DNA of 64,000 nucleotides from Casuarius casuarius (GCA_003342895.1 PTFA01000005.1:2340274-2404273), one strand, 5' to 3'; shown: positions 25,846 through 39,092, counted from the first letter of the stretch. Program-made: numbers and translations. The notes: generated by a model not told the origin, from the letters alone.

Positions 25846-28800
25846 ATGGAGACTATATACCCTCTCTCCTGTGCTAGGAGGGGTACTCTGTCTCCAGGGT
25901 CATCTAGTTCTACCCTGTTTACATGCTGCTCCACTGCTCCACTCCAATCCTACCCTACAGAGAAATAAGATCCTTCATGCCTGGTGTCTTGCTCTGAAAT
26001 CGCAGAATTCCTGTCTTCCAACAGCTTCTATCTCTTCTTCTAAAGGATTAGTAGCTGATTCCCTACATAGTTGGCAGAGATCAGCATGTTCACACAATGA
26101 AAATGTTCTTGAAATGTGCAAAGAAGCAGGGATGCTGTCCTGGGCTGCTCCCTGTGTGCCCTCAAGAAAGGTAGAATCTGGGCTGCAGCTGCTGCCTACT
26201 ACATAGTCTCAGCAGGCTGGGGCCTCCAAGGCCATTTTGAACAGAGATCCAGGGACCATTTATAAAGTGAAATGCTTGCTAGACAGTCAGCAAGCACCTG
26301 ATAAAAAACATCAGCAGTGATTCATTTTGCAGGGCAAGAATACTGAATAATCTCCAGCCTCACAGCAAACTGACAAAAACTTCTGAATAGGGTGAGGGAG
26401 AGGCATCCTCTTTCCATCTGAGACAAAAATTGTTCTGCTTTACTTGCAAAGCCAACAAGTAAATAATACTGAGAAACAAATTCACTTTTTATACACTTGC
26501 CTTCTGTTTTAACTAGAAAAGCACCTCCTTTTTTCTCACTTCACCCTGGTCTTGACTACTTCAATACACCTGCCAACAGCATGTCCAAGCTAGATTAGAA
26601 TGGCACTGTCAATACCTCCGTGTTCCTCAGCTGACCTCTCCATCATCTAACAGACCTCCCGGCTCAAACTAAACCTGCTTCATGCAGCATTTTATTTTCC
26701 TTCTTGTTGTACCTCTCATAACAGTTTATACACTTTCTCAGCTGAATATTGATTGCTTCAACGACCACTCTAGTTGGTACTTACTCAAACTATATAAACT
26801 CATACTTAGTTGATTTGTTTGTTTCTACTTCTACTCACCATTTTTTCAAATTAAGTTTGAAGGTAACAGATTTCTCTCTCAAGTCTGTGTGGCAGCAGTT
26901 ATGCCCACAATACCACTGGGACGAGGTTCAGTACATGGTGAACTTTGTTGGGATCTGAATCATCATAAGCAAAAGATACCTTGGCANGAGACCAACTATA
27001 ACAATGGTCACTACAGAATATGTGTACTCTGGGAGGTGGTTTCTATTGGGAGGGACTTTGCTTTTGCAAGTAAGGAGGTATTATGTACTATTTACCAAAT
27101 TACCAAAGAGATATTATTAAAAGTACTGCTGTGCATCTGTATGTGGGAGGAGGGAGCAGTGCATTAGAGTTCTGAGATATTAGCACTTCGAATAAATCTG
27201 AATGATGAAAAGAAATGAAATTGATTTTTACAAGTCAGAAGCTTCTCTCACTGAGAGCATTTTTTAATTGTGCTGCTGTGGAATTCCTTCTGCTGGTGCC
27301 AGGCTCCCTCGTTCAAGGAAGCATGGGAGGGAAGGGGAACTGGGGGCAGTAAGTATATAAGAAGCTTCAGGTTTCTCTTTTCAAAGAAAAGGGCAGATTC
27401 TAATGCCTTTTTCATCCTCTTGTAACATTAGCTTCTAGTAACTGGCAGAGGGACTGCTTTGCTACTTCACTCCAGGACTCTCTATCTGTAAAGGGCAAGG
27501 TGATACATGCCTGTGTCTGATTTATTCTCTCTCTGCTCTACTCCATTATTTGAAGCACAGCTTCCAAATACCCAGGCTCATGGTAATTGATGTCATTGTG
27601 GATCTGAGGGTGTGTTTGCTTGTTTTTTGCATGCCTGTGCAGAACAATTGAATTCATCCATCCTTATAGGCATGTCGAAGACCCCATAATGCTCATCACC
27701 ATCTCTCTTTTCCAAAGTAAATGGACACAGTAACTGGAATTCCTAAGATATCTCAAATGCTATTTCTATGTACTCAGTTAGTAGGAGCTCTAAATCTCTA
27801 GGAACAACCACTGCATTAACAATTGTCTTCCCCATGTACCAGCAGTTTCTGCACTGTATATTACTCAGACAACGAAGATCAAATTGCCAAAGTTTTGACT
27901 CAGCACAGAAAAGGCTCACTGGAACAATATCCTGGGAAATTCCAGAGGGATGTTATTTTGGAACTTGCAAGGTCTTAGAATAGCAATAATTTTTCCTTTC
28001 TTACTAATGTAATATTCTTCAAATAACTTAAATGTAAGAGGCTGTCTTTTTCTTCAGGTCTTATGATGGCAGGGCTTTGATTCCATTCCCACTTGCTACA
28101 GTTCCACTTCACTAATGGAATTTTCCATGCAGTGACCCATTCTTAGTTGGATGGACACAGAATTTCCCATCTTGAAAAAACAGGTTGCATTATAGGTTGG
28201 AGTCTGATGGCTAGGTTGCACTTGGAATGGACCACTCTCTTCTGGCATTCGTTGACATTTCATGGTGATTACTGTCACATGACAGCTTAAGCCTGTGCAA
28301 AACAGTGCTGAATTGTGTAGTAGGCACCGAGCGGGAAAAATAGAGGTATTTGCTGCTTCAGCCACTGGGTGGTACTGTATGCAATGACCCAATTGCATGG
28401 TTTAAGTGCCACTGTAAAGATGTTATGTGGAGTAGTCAGGTTTCATTGTTTACAAGGCTGTAAATGCCTGTTAGAATAAAGGACATTCAGGGCAAAATAC
28501 AAACCTATTATAAATTTATTGGCATCAATGGCATTTGCACAGCCTACACACAGGTAGATCTGGCTTGGAGACTTGCAGCTCCTATCTAATCAACCAGGTT
28601 AAAGGGAAGGTCAACTTTTTATATCAGGAGAAGTAGGATTCTGTTCTTATTTAGTAGCTAGGCAAATAACATTAACTGAATCATTTTATAATTTGTTCTT
28701 ATTCACTCTTTAGCTGAGTAAAAAAAAATTAAAATCAATGAATAATGTATTCAATGAACTTNGCAATATTTCTTATTCTAGAATCAGTTTGTCCAGCTTT

Positions 28801-28860
28801 ATTAGAGAACTTTCTAGGTGCCATGGTAATGTTTCCACGCAATCCACTAATCAACAGTTA
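25846..28860. other. Intronic DNA, nothing recognised
   Basis: No gene, RNA or clear repeat is visible up to the 3' end of the CR1 element. Confidence 0.55.
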
Positions 28861-29078
28861 CAGAATCACAGAATTGCTGAAGTTGGAAGGGACCTCTGGA
28901 GATCATCTAGTCCAATCCTCTACTCAAGTAGGGTCAGCTAGAGCAGGTTTTGAATATCTCCAAGTATGGAACCTCTGCACTCTCTGGCAACCTATTCCAG
29001 GATTTGATCACCCTCACAGTGAAAAAGTTTTTTCTTATGTTCAGATGGAATTTCAAGTGTTTAAATTTGTACCCATTG

Positions 29079-29186
29079 ACTCCTATCCTGCCATCTGGAC
29101 ACAGTCCTGGGCAACCTGTACTAGATGACCCTGCCTGAGCACGGAGGTTGGACTAGATGAACTCCAGAGGTCCCTTCCAACCTTAG
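29079..29186 (+). mobile_element. Nested CR1 3' fragment, plus strand, inside the larger CR1
   Basis: From about 29091 the plus strand reads a CR1 3' end in the opposite direction to its host: ctggacacagtcctgggc, then ttggactagatgaactcc, then ggtcccttccaacc. Host CR1 sequence resumes on each side, with the ORF2 C-terminal region split at its 'caatgg' segment. The 6-bp sequence ccattg flanks the insert (29073-29078 and 29187-29192). It may be a target-site duplication or partly the CR1 tail itself, which normally reads ccatt. Confidence 0.8.
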
Positions 29187-29201
29187 CCATTGTGCGTCCT
29201 G

Positions 29202-31780
29202 TTACTGTGCACCACTGAGAAGTGTACACCCTCCTTTCAGATATTTATACACATTGATAAGATCACCCCTTAGCCTTCTCTTCTCCAGGCACAGCAGTCC
29301 CAGCTCTCTCTGCCTCTCCTCATATGACAGATGTTCCAGTCCCTTAATCATCTTCACAGTCCCATCGCTGGACTTGCTCCGGTAGGTCCATGTCTCTCTG
29401 CTACTGGGGATCCCAGACCTGGACACTGCACTCCAGATACGGCCTCACCAGGGCTGAGCAAAGGGGAAGTATCACCTTCCTCAACCTGCTGGCAATGCTC
29501 TGCTTTATGCAGCCCAGGATGCCACTAGCCTTCTTTGCTGCAAGGGCACATTGCTGGCTCATGGTCAACCTGGTGTCCACCAGGACCCTCAGGTCCTTCT
29601 CTGCAAAGCTGCTTTCCAGATGGTCAGCCCCCAGCCTGTACCTAGCGCATGGGATTNTTCCTCCCCAGCTGCAGGACTTTCCATCTCCCTTTGTTGAACT
29701 TCACGAAGTTCCTCTCTGCCCATCTANCCAGCCTGTCAAGGTCACTCTGAATGGCAGCACAACCCTCTGGTGTATTAGCCACTCCTCCCAGNTTTGGATT
29801 ATCCACTAACTTGCTGAGGCTGCACTTGGTCCCATCATCCAGGTCATTAATTAAGATGTTCAACAGTATTGGACCCAGTATTGACCCCTGGGGGACACCA
29901 CTAGTGTCTGGCCTCCAGCTGGACTTTGTGCTGCTGATCACAACCCTCTGAGCCTGTGAGCAGAGCCAGTTCTCAGTCCACCTCACCATCTACTATCTAG
30001 CCCATACTTCATCAGCTTGTCTATGAGTATGTTATGGGAGACCATGTCAAAAGCCTTGCTGAAGTGAAGATAAACAACATCCACTGCTCTCCCCTCGTTC
30101 TCTGAGTCAGTCATCTCATTGTAGAAGGCTGTCAGGTTGGTTAAACACAATATCCCCTTCATAAATCCATGCTGACTACTCCCAGTCATCTTCTTGCCCT
30201 TCTTATGTCTGGAATTGATTTCCAGGATTAGTTGCTCCATCACTTTCCCAGGGATCAAGGTGAGGCTGACCAGCCCGTACTTCCCCAGATTCTCCTTCTT
30301 GCCCTTCTTGAAGATGGAAGTGATATTTGCTCTCTTCCAGTCCTCAGGCACCTCCCGAGTGCCATGACCTTTCAAAGGTGATAGATAGTGGCTTCACACC
30401 AACATTGGCCATCTCCCTCAGCACTTGTGGGTGCATCCCATCAAGTCCCATGGGTTCGTGTATGTCTAGCTTGTTTAAATGTCCCCTAACCTGATCCTCC
30501 TCCACCAAGGATAAGTCTTCCTTGCTCCAGACTTCTGTTCTGGTCTCAGGGGCCTGGGATTTCTGAAGGCCAGTCTTACTAGAAAAGACAGGTGAAAAAG
30601 GCATTCAGTAGTTCAGCCTTTTCTGTATCCTTTGTCACCAGGACCCCTGCCCCATTTAGCAACAGGCCCACATTTTATGTAGCCTTCCTTTTGCTGCTTA
30701 TGTAGCTGCAGAAGCCCTTCTTGTTGTTCTTCACTTACCTCACCAAATTAAACTCCATATGGGCTTTAGCTTTCTTAACTCCATCCTTGAATGCTCGGAC
30801 ACTGTATCTGTATTCCTCCTGGATCACCCATCCCTGCTTCCACCTCTTGTGCACTTCCTTTTTATGTTTGAGTTTAGTCAGAATCTCCTTGTTCATCTAT
30901 GCAGGCCTCCTGCTGTCTTTGCTTGATTTCCTGCTCGTAGGGATGGGCCATTATTGACCTTGGAAGAGGTGATCCTAAAATACCAACCAGTTCTCTTGTA
31001 CCCCTCTTCTCTACAGGGCTGTATCCCATGGGATTCTTCCAAGCAGATCCCTGAACAGGCAAAAATCTGGTTGTGATCCTGCTTTTTGCCTTACTCCCTC
31101 CTCACAGGATCCCAAACTCCACTGTTTCCTGGTCACTGCAGCCAAGACTTCCCCCAACCTTCACATGCCCAACAAGTTCTTCCTTGTTTGTAAATATGAG
31201 GTCAAGCAGAGCTCCTCTCCTTGTCAGTTCCTTGATCACCTCTATTAGGAAACTGACATCAGTGCAGTCCAGGAACCTCCTGGATTGCTTGTGCCCTGCT
31301 GTGTTATCCCTCCAGCAGATATCGGGGTATTTAAAGTCTCCTACAAGGACAAGGGCCTGCGAACATGAGGCCTTCTTCCAGTTGTCTGAAGAAGGCCTCA
31401 TCTATTTCTTCTTCCTGATCAGGGCTCTATAGCAGACCCNCACTACAGCATCATGTATGTTGGTCTGCCCACTAATCCTGACCTATAAGCTCTCAGCTGC
31501 CCCCTCACCTACGCCTTGGCAGACCTCCATGCATTCCAACTGTTCTCTCACATAAAGGGCGACTCCCTCTCCTTGCCTTCCTGGCTTGTCCTTCCTAAAG
31601 AGCCTGTATCCATCCATTGCAGCACTCCAGTTGTGTAAACTATCCCACCACACCTCCATGATCCCAATTAGATTGTAGCCCCATAGCTGCACACAGACTT
31701 CTAATTCCTCCTGTTTGTTTCCCATGCTGCATGCATTAGTGTACAGGCACTTCAGAGAGGTATTGCAGTGTGCTGTTTTC
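29202..31780 (-). pseudogene. CR1 ORF2 remnant (endonuclease and reverse transcriptase)
   Basis: Translated fragments lie in several frames in the expected order. The endonuclease part includes LKCLYTNACSMGNKQEELE, NWSAAMDGYRLFRKDK and GVALYVRE (about 31780-31510), then VGDFKYPDICW, LLDLIFTN and LGCSDQE (31360-31125). The reverse transcriptase includes [42 protein letters not shown] and then LVDNP where the FADD active site should be. C-terminal [15 protein letters not shown] follows at about 29230. Two key sites are lost: endonuclease SDH is SDQ (31129-31131), and the second Asp of the catalytic pair is Asn (about 29798-29803). ORF2 C-terminal remnants continue beyond the nested insertion to about 28920. 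Confidence 0.9.
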
Positions 31781-31886
31781 CCATAAGGGGCATGAGAACT
31801 TTCCACATAATGTTGTCGCACAGGTACTTCCTTGTTTATATGCATACGCTTGGTTCTGAGACAGGATGAGAGATTCTGGTGAAGGG

Positions 31887-31965
31887 TAACCATATTAGAA
31901 GACTCCCTATAAGTCAAACATAAGCAAAACATAACAATACTAGAAGATTCCCCATAAATAAAAAG
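31887..31965. repeat. 45-bp imperfect tandem duplication at CR1 5' edge
   Basis: taaccatattagaagactcc (from 31887) is repeated as taacaatactagaagattcc (from 31932), each followed by a ccctataa- or cccataaa-like end. The second copy is incomplete. The pair straddles my estimated 5' boundary of the CR1. Confidence 0.75.
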
Positions 31966-33199
31966 CTTGGAAGGATTCCAGAAGACCCAAAGCTATACAG
32001 TGATGCACAGGTGAACCTCTTTATAGAGCTGGAACATAAAGGAGGAGTAGGCAGCCCTCTATGTAGTTCTTACTCTTTTCAGAGGAAACATGTCGCAACT
32101 GTTATCAATATGCTAGCTAGAAAAGGGCTTGCAATGTCTTTGAACACCTACTTCCTTGTAGGCCTCAATTCCACATCTAATCATCCTTGGTCGCTAGAAT
32201 TTTCTCAAAGCAGAATGGGTTTAATTGAAATAGACTGCTCCCTGGCCAGCATGCAGTTCTGCATGATCACACTCTTGAAAACCCCCAGACCTGGATCTTA
32301 TTAAACTGTCTGTTAGCACTTCTGATACAGAGAGCGAGAAAATGCCCCCNAACTGGGGTAAGATGGCACACAAATACTGTTTCCAAACTTTTTAATCTTT
32401 CCCGGCTAATACAAAAGAAGCAGCTGGCCAAGAGTAAGGGTTGAAATGGAATCTGATTGTTTTTCAGCTGGGATCTCCTCCAACTCCTGCTAAACAGTCT
32501 TTCCACTGATTTCATATAGGATCTGATTTCAGGTCTCATGCAGTGAATCCTAGCCAATTCAGCTTTTAAGGGATGTCTTGACTCAAAAGCTAACTATCTG
32601 CATTCAAAGGAAGGCTCTTTCTTCCTATTCTTGTCTACTGAATGAGAAATGTCACTTACCGCCATTTCAAGCAGGAAAATCAGTAAACAATATGGCTTCT
32701 CATATAGCTAACTCCCCTATTAATGCCTGTGTTGTCCTCTCTATCTCATTTCTTTTTACATTTGTTCCTAAACATTTTCAAATGGGAGCATTTTTCTACA
32801 GGTAGCAGAATCAATGGCCTGATTTTCAGAGGCCGTGGTGGTTCTATGTTGAATACTACTTGAATGTGCATTTATAGAGAGATTATGTGTGTAGGCATGC
32901 AGTTCTGAAAAATCCATGGCTCACAGATAATCCTCAACATATGACTGGCAAGAGCCACAAAAAGATTGAAGCAACAGCAAGAGAGGTGTGAACTGTCCCA
33001 CTTATCCCTACGGAGTCTGAGTGCCAGTATTACAAAGTGCTATATGACTTACTGTATCCCTTTAAGTTGATGCTAAGAACAGGCCCAGCTTAAAGTAGAA
33101 GTAGGTGTGTGTTTCACTTACAGAAAAAATGCAGTGGTTCTGAGCTGTCCCATCTTCTCACTGAGATCAGTGAACCTTCTCAAGATGCTAGGCACATCA
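31966..33199. other. Intronic DNA, nothing recognised
   Basis: No gene or identifiable repeat is visible in this stretch. Confidence 0.5.
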
Positions 33200-33265
33200 T
33201 TTAAGAAAATTTGTTAAGCCTTTTGAGATCCTTGGGCTGAAGATGCTTTGAAAGAACAAAGTGGT
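33200..33265 (+). repeat. MIR/L3-like 3' tail remnant
   Basis: The phrase 'ttgttaagccttttgagatccttgg', then gatgctttgaaagaa and caaagtggtaat, matches the degraded tail of ancient amniote SINE/LINE elements (consensus-like 'gtaaagcgctttgagatccttgg...'). It is short and diverged. Confidence 0.5.
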
Positions 33266-34504
33266 AATATGCTGCAAGGATACTATCCCCATGCTCCTGA
33301 GGTATGCTCCCTTCGGGTGAAGACTGAAGATGATTTGTTGAGGCATTCTGTGGAAGCCTGAGCTGCCACAGACTGTGCTGTGTTTCTTTTCTGAGGTAAA
33401 CAGAAAAACTCAGACTTCAGTAACGTCAATTCTGAACTTCTCACTAGGACTAAATTCCCTTTGAAGGGTAAAGAGCAGCAGGAATGATCTCTATGTTTAG
33501 CTATCTCATCTCTTGTCTTACATTGTCCTCTCATGAGTGTGTCAGAAGGCCAAAAGGAGACCTCTGATTGTCTTGACTGACCTGCAAAACAGGCTTTTCC
33601 GGTTGTTGACAGGGCATGTGGGAGACTGAGTGAGCTGTGTTTCTGTTCTACCTAATTCAGAGTGACTGGAGAGGGAAACCTTTCCTCTGAATCTGCAGGG
33701 ACTTGAACCTATGTCTCTCTCCCTCCCCAAATGAGCTCTGAATGCAAAAAACTTACCTGCAGAAACACTAGGCTGGCTCTGAATTTCAGCTTCCAATTCT
33801 TTTTCTTAGTATTCTCCCTGGAAAATTGTCCTATTGCATTTGGAATGCCTTATCCAGCTACAGATTTAATCATCAAAACATATTTAAATACTGGGAATTT
33901 TATTATTTCTCCATAAGAAACTAGCAGAACACTCTTACTGTTTTTGTTTTCCTTGAGTTTTCCAAGGCAATTCAATTCAAGGTCCTTCTTTGTTTAACCT
34001 ACAAGAGAACACTTGTTGAGGTATGAAGTTGTGTTGTTACCTATATGTCTCAATCACTATGCTTTCTTCGAGGTGCTGGACATATAGGAATGTGGCTAAG
34101 CAATTTAAAACTACCATCCCAAGAGGTCTCTCACCAAACAGTGTTTATACATCAAACTGCACCACCTAACCCGACTGGAAGAGGAAATGGGGTTGTTAGG
34201 CACAGTATATGTCTCTTTCCTTCAGAGGCTTTCAAGACCCAAAACTCAATGCTGGCTCTGGGGCAGTGCCAGTTGCTCAGGAATGTTCCAGCATGGCTGC
34301 CTGATTCAGCCTCTATTCTAGTTTTTGAAGTTGTAGTGTCTTGTATGTGTCTAAATTAAACTATATTCTTGCATTAAAATGATGTATAGAATTCAGCTTC
34401 AAAAGCTGTCTCTGAAACTGTCTCCTCTTTGTGACAACAATGCACAGTCCCACTCATGTCTTTGCTCCACAAAGTGCTGTCAAACNTGTCCAGTCATCCA
34501 GCTC
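33266..34504. other. Intronic DNA, nothing recognised
   Basis: No gene or identifiable repeat is visible in this stretch. Confidence 0.5.
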
Positions 34505-34745
34505 TTGTTGTAGCAAAACCCCTCATCTTTCAAAGGCAGCAGTCTCAAAGCTCTTTATAAAACCCCACTAGCAGACACCTCGTGCTACCCCCAGGCATAG
34601 AGGTGAGTAACACTTCTCTGCTCATGTAGGGGGAAGCTGAGGTAAAGCAAGGTGGTACAATTTGTCCAATGTCACACAGCAAGCAAGTCTGTAGAAAGAA
34701 GCTCCTACTTTTCTATGCCTCAATCCTGGTTTCTAAGCTTTCTCT
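34505..34745 (+). repeat. MIR-like (CORE-SINE or L2/L3-type) repeat
   Basis: The order of phrases is characteristic. 'tctcaaagctctttataaaa' comes first, then 'gggggaagctgaggtaaagc', then 'aatttgtccaatgtcacaca' with 'gcaagcaagtctgtag'. This is the old amniote pattern 'gggaaactgaggcacagag... cccaaggtcacacagcaagt'. Ends are approximate. Confidence 0.75.
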
Positions 34746-37700
34746 GTATTCACCAGCTCAAACTGCTGCAAAGACTTAAGTAGGCACTTAACACCATATT
34801 GAGCAGGAGCCAAAAGGATTAATTTCACTGGGGAGGAAGGAACAAGCACAACAAATTCAAGAAGTGTGTGGGGGGAGAGGGAGGGAATGTGTGCACTGAT
34901 TAAAAGATAGAAACAACCTATGTTTAACTGCTAAAGCTTGCAGTCTAGCCCTCCTGTGCTGCTTTCCCTTCTGATTTGTGATAATTTGCAAAGCAAAAAA
35001 CCTCTTTAAATGATGGCAAAATTTTCTAGAAAACATAGTGCGAGTCACTTCTGCCAAGCAGCTCACCTGGCCAGATGTTCCCCCAAAAGTCATTGTAAAT
35101 TCCTTTATTGGATAGCAGCCCTAAGGAACAGAAGCAAGTACCTTTCCTTGAAAAGAATGGCACCTGAATCCTGGTGCTCTTCTACATAGCCTACCTAAAT
35201 TGTGGTCACAAAGAGTATGTCTGTCTCCGAAGCAGTATGCTGTGTCTGTCTGAATTGAGTACAATCTTTGCTCTGCCAGGGCTGCAGATGCTGTGTAATC
35301 TGCCATTGGAATAGCAAATGAGCTCACACAACCAAAAAAGGGGCCTTGAACCTGAATGGTATAAACCTGACCCTTCCAGGTTGAGCAAACCAAACCATTA
35401 GTTACAAGTAGTGAAGGCAACACAAAATGGGCTGGAATGAAATAGCTCATGTCACTGATAAACCAAAGGAACAGAAATCGACCTGACCTGCACTGCCCAG
35501 TTGTTACTAACAGGCTAACTTTACAAGTATTCTAACCAGTCTCCTCCTTTTCAAACGCAAACATCTATCCTCACTAATAAGGTGACAACCTCCAGTTATT
35601 TGTCAACACAGCAAATAAGCAACACCTTTCTGTTGAAATTACCACTAAAGCTTATAAAAGTCTTGCAGCAGCATGCAAATGGGCACAGCAGCACCTGGCT
35701 AAACACCTGCTTGTATGTGGGGAGTAGAGAAATGGAGCCCCCATTGTGTTCCTCTGGAAAAATAACCCTCTCCTTCCTGAGCTGAAAGAGGATCTCCATG
35801 AGAATGCATAGGTGTTGCTGGGTTTATTTCCTCCAGTCTCCAGGCCTCCTTAAACCAATCATTCTCCATCTCTCCTACTAAACTGCAAGGAAGGAATGTG
35901 CTCATATTTGTTTTTCAGATGGCATTTATATACAGGAAGAAAACTAAATGCAAAGGACATGCCTAGAATTTGGGTCTGTTTCATGGGATCATTAAAAATG
36001 GTAACTGCATCTTTCCCCAAGGCACACATTAACAATTTAGTTGAGTTCTCACATCTTGTCCGCTTCCATTCAGGCGGAAGACATGTCATGAGGTGGGAAG
36101 TACAGCATAAGCAAGATATTTAATTTGGTTTGATTTTACAAAGAATAAAATAATCAGACTGAAGAGTTGCAACATGGCCTAACAGGCAATAATATTATCT
36201 CTTTTACTAACTGATTATCACTAATAGCCACTGTACAGAAAGGAAAAAATAAAATGGAGGCCTAGCAAAATGGAAGGCTCAGCCAGTGAACAGGAACAAA
36301 TACCTACAAACCTTCATACAAGCATTTGAGATATTCTCTCCTAATCAAACAATATAGACAAAATGCAGCCCCCACATAATGTGATTTATCCCTTTCTGTG
36401 ACTGATCCCAAAACATTTTCCTGTAAGAGGACAGAGCATGAGAGGCATCAGCCATACAATGCATGCAGGATGGAAAAGCAGTCATTTTCCCTCCTTCTAT
36501 GTTGTTCTAACAATATGTCTCTGCTTTGGCGTTAGGTTTGAGAAGGTTGTTAACTATTGCAGATCCCACAAGCATAGGTTCCTCTACTGAGCCTGCCTGT
36601 AGTTAGGCCATCTTCCTATAACTGTGCCTGTTCATATTGAATAGCTAGGAGCTTTCAGCCCACTGCAACTAATGTCATCAATCCTGAAAATCTTGTGTGC
36701 ACTATACCACTTCACTGCTATGCAGGCTCCCTCCTCCTGCAGACTAATCTTGTTGCTTGGCATCAATGGAAGAGCTTTCAGAGCTGAGGAGGATTGGCAC
36801 ACTTGAAATTTCAGCTAATCCCCTTTCAAAAGGCATTGTTGCTATTATTGGAATAATGAGTAGGAAGTTTCCTTGGTCTCTAAATGGTACAATTAGAGTA
36901 ATAATTGTTGAGTCTTTTTCTGACAGCTTGCTCCAGAGATGCCATGACCAACATCAGTTCCGGTTGAAACACAAGAAGTCAAGTTTTTGTCTGAACGACA
37001 ACTGATCAGATGACAACTGGTCAGAAATTGTTAGAGTCCAGACATTCTCCTGGCAACAAGTGTTTTTCTGGCCCAGAAGGAAAACTTCCAGGTTTTTCAT
37101 GCTGGTCAGCCTTTTTTAAGCATCTTTCAATGGAAAAANTAGGAATCAAAGCCTGTTTGCTGATTCTTAGGTGTTACATTTTACTGAAAGATACAGGTTC
37201 TCATGAGACTTTATCTTAAACTGAAAATGTGTGGGTGGTTTCTTAGCCAGTTTTAGTGTTCATAAATATCCTCAAATGGTGCAAGAGAGGGATTACAAGA
37301 ACTCCTTATGCATATGCTCAATGAAAAAGGCTTTTGAATCCTAACCAAGCTGTGTTACTTCTTAAAAGGAAAAGCTATCTTCTTTGAGGCTAGCCACTGG
37401 ATGGAATTTTTCTGGTAGTACAATTCGATCATAATGGACCAAATGCAGTACATTCTTCCTCATTTAGTATTGTGATCCAGCTCAGTTTAGGGTGACTGAA
37501 ATTCATCTGAGATAATGATCTCTCTGCAAAATGATGTTAATACAGTTCAATACTATCTGTGAAAACAACCCCCATCTATGCTGTGAGCTGGCATTATGAT
37601 GTCTGCTTTCACACTGCAACTGTGAAGAAGATGTTGCAACACTATTCATTGATCTGGGACATGTCATATGCTCTTTCTCATGCAGCAGTGGTGACCATGT

Positions 37701-38998
37701 ATACATATGTGATTGCATTTGCTTTGGGGAGGAGGGAATGTTAGAAATCTGATTGCTGGAGATGTGTTGGAGGGAGAAAAACTAATGCCTTGATGCTAAA
37801 CTCATGTCTTGGGTCCCCAATCCGTGTAAGGAGCATAGCTGGGCAAGGAAGACAGTGACGATGCTTTGCCATGCATGGAACTACTGATATTTTTTGTACA
37901 ATGAAAGCAGAGCAGCTGTTTGGAATAGGAAAAATAAGCAACTTTCTTAATGCTTCCGTTAATCCCTTAAGTACTTCATGGGGGGAGGGGTGTGTGAAAA
38001 GGAGAGAGACATTGATGTTTAGCCATCTCTTAGGTGGGATTTGGCAGTCAATATGCTGCACAGCTGTGTAAGGAGGAGTTCTGAGCCAGGAATATCTAAA
38101 CAAATCCTTACTCTTGCAAAATGTACTAGAAGATTATCTAGGACTTCAAGTCTGCCTAGGAGGATCCTTTTCCATGAGTGTTAATGGAAACTAAGCACGT
38201 GAAATCTCTTGGTGACTTTAGAAGTCCTGAGTCTTTACATTAATATACATTCATTCAGAGCAGATGGGAACGCTGCCCTTCAGATGTCAAATCAGAGATT
38301 TGCTGCTCCACAGTGAGCTCCTGAGAAGTTAGTTTCCTTTGCCTTAGAACTGAACCCCATTCTCCTGGGTCAGGGTTTGGAGCAAAGTGCTCAGATCACT
38401 AATCCATTTGGGGTAGGAACTGAAGAGCTGTCCTGCTCGACCGTGGATTGCAGGTATGCTGAAAGTCCCACAAATGATGGCAGCATGTCTTCAGAAACCA
38501 ATATTCCTGGAAACATGACTGGTTTCTTTAAGCTAATTCTCTTGTCCCAGAACAAGCATACAGTCCATATTATTTGAGTTCCCAGAAGTGTAGGTCATCC
38601 TATTGCTTTTAGTTTCTTACCTCTGTAAGATTCTGTTTGATTCTTTATCCCTTTCCACCAGCTTTTTTTTTCACTTCAGACTAAATTGTTGAAGTTGATC
38701 TGGTTACACTAGGGGAAATTACCCCTTCACTTTTTTTTGATAACTTAGTTTTCTGTCACCAGCAGGGACTTGGAGCATGAAAATCCTTTATAGAAGAAAA
38801 ATGGGGAAAATGTTGAGAATAGGTATAAATTTAGGCTCATTTGGTTCAAGACTGGCAGGTGGAAATGTTTTGGGAAGAAGACTGGGCTTTGCCTGTGTTG
38901 TATTCTCGCCATCTGCAAGGGTGTGCTTCTCTCCTTTAAAAAGAATTGGAGCAAGATCCTTGTATTTAAGAGGATAAAATTCATGGCAAAGTTGGATA
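34746..38998. other. Intronic DNA, nothing recognised
   Basis: No gene, RNA or clear repeat is visible. Open frames are short and unsupported. Confidence 0.5.
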
Positions 38999-39092
38999 CA
39001 GGGTAATTCAAAAGCAAACAGACTGTGACAGGTTTTCATTGCAGTTGCTAGAGTTTCTTCACTGAATTGAAACAGAGTCTGTTTAGCAACAT
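38999..39092 (+). repeat. Dispersed repeat copy B, unknown family
   Basis: This is the partner of 25754-25845, in the same orientation and 13.2 kb away, with shared blocks agcaaaca, tgtgacagg, ttcatt and gaaacagag. Neither copy shows poly(A) or terminal repeats. Confidence 0.65.

Larger units (their letters stand above)
28861..31930 (-). mobile_element. CR1 LINE retrotransposon, 5'-truncated, minus strand
   Basis: Read on the minus strand, the element runs from an endonuclease region through a reverse transcriptase to a typical CR1 3' end. That end reads ttggactagatgatctccag, then ggtcccttccaac, then attctgtgattctg at 28861, with no poly(A). About 3 kb of the usual roughly 4.5 kb is present, lacking ORF1 and the start of ORF2. 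The 5' boundary is approximate (31880-31930). The element is interrupted by a small opposite CR1 fragment and broken by many stops, so it is inactive. Confidence 0.93.

Noticed and set aside
31366..31400. 13-bp perfect hairpin with 9-base loop
   Set aside because: It lies in the CR1 endonuclease region, and similar complementary phrases are normal in CR1, so it is not an independent signal.
28861..31930. An active CR1 or a host-domesticated reverse transcriptase
   Set aside because: The frame is broken repeatedly, catalytic residues of both domains are altered, and ORF1 is missing.
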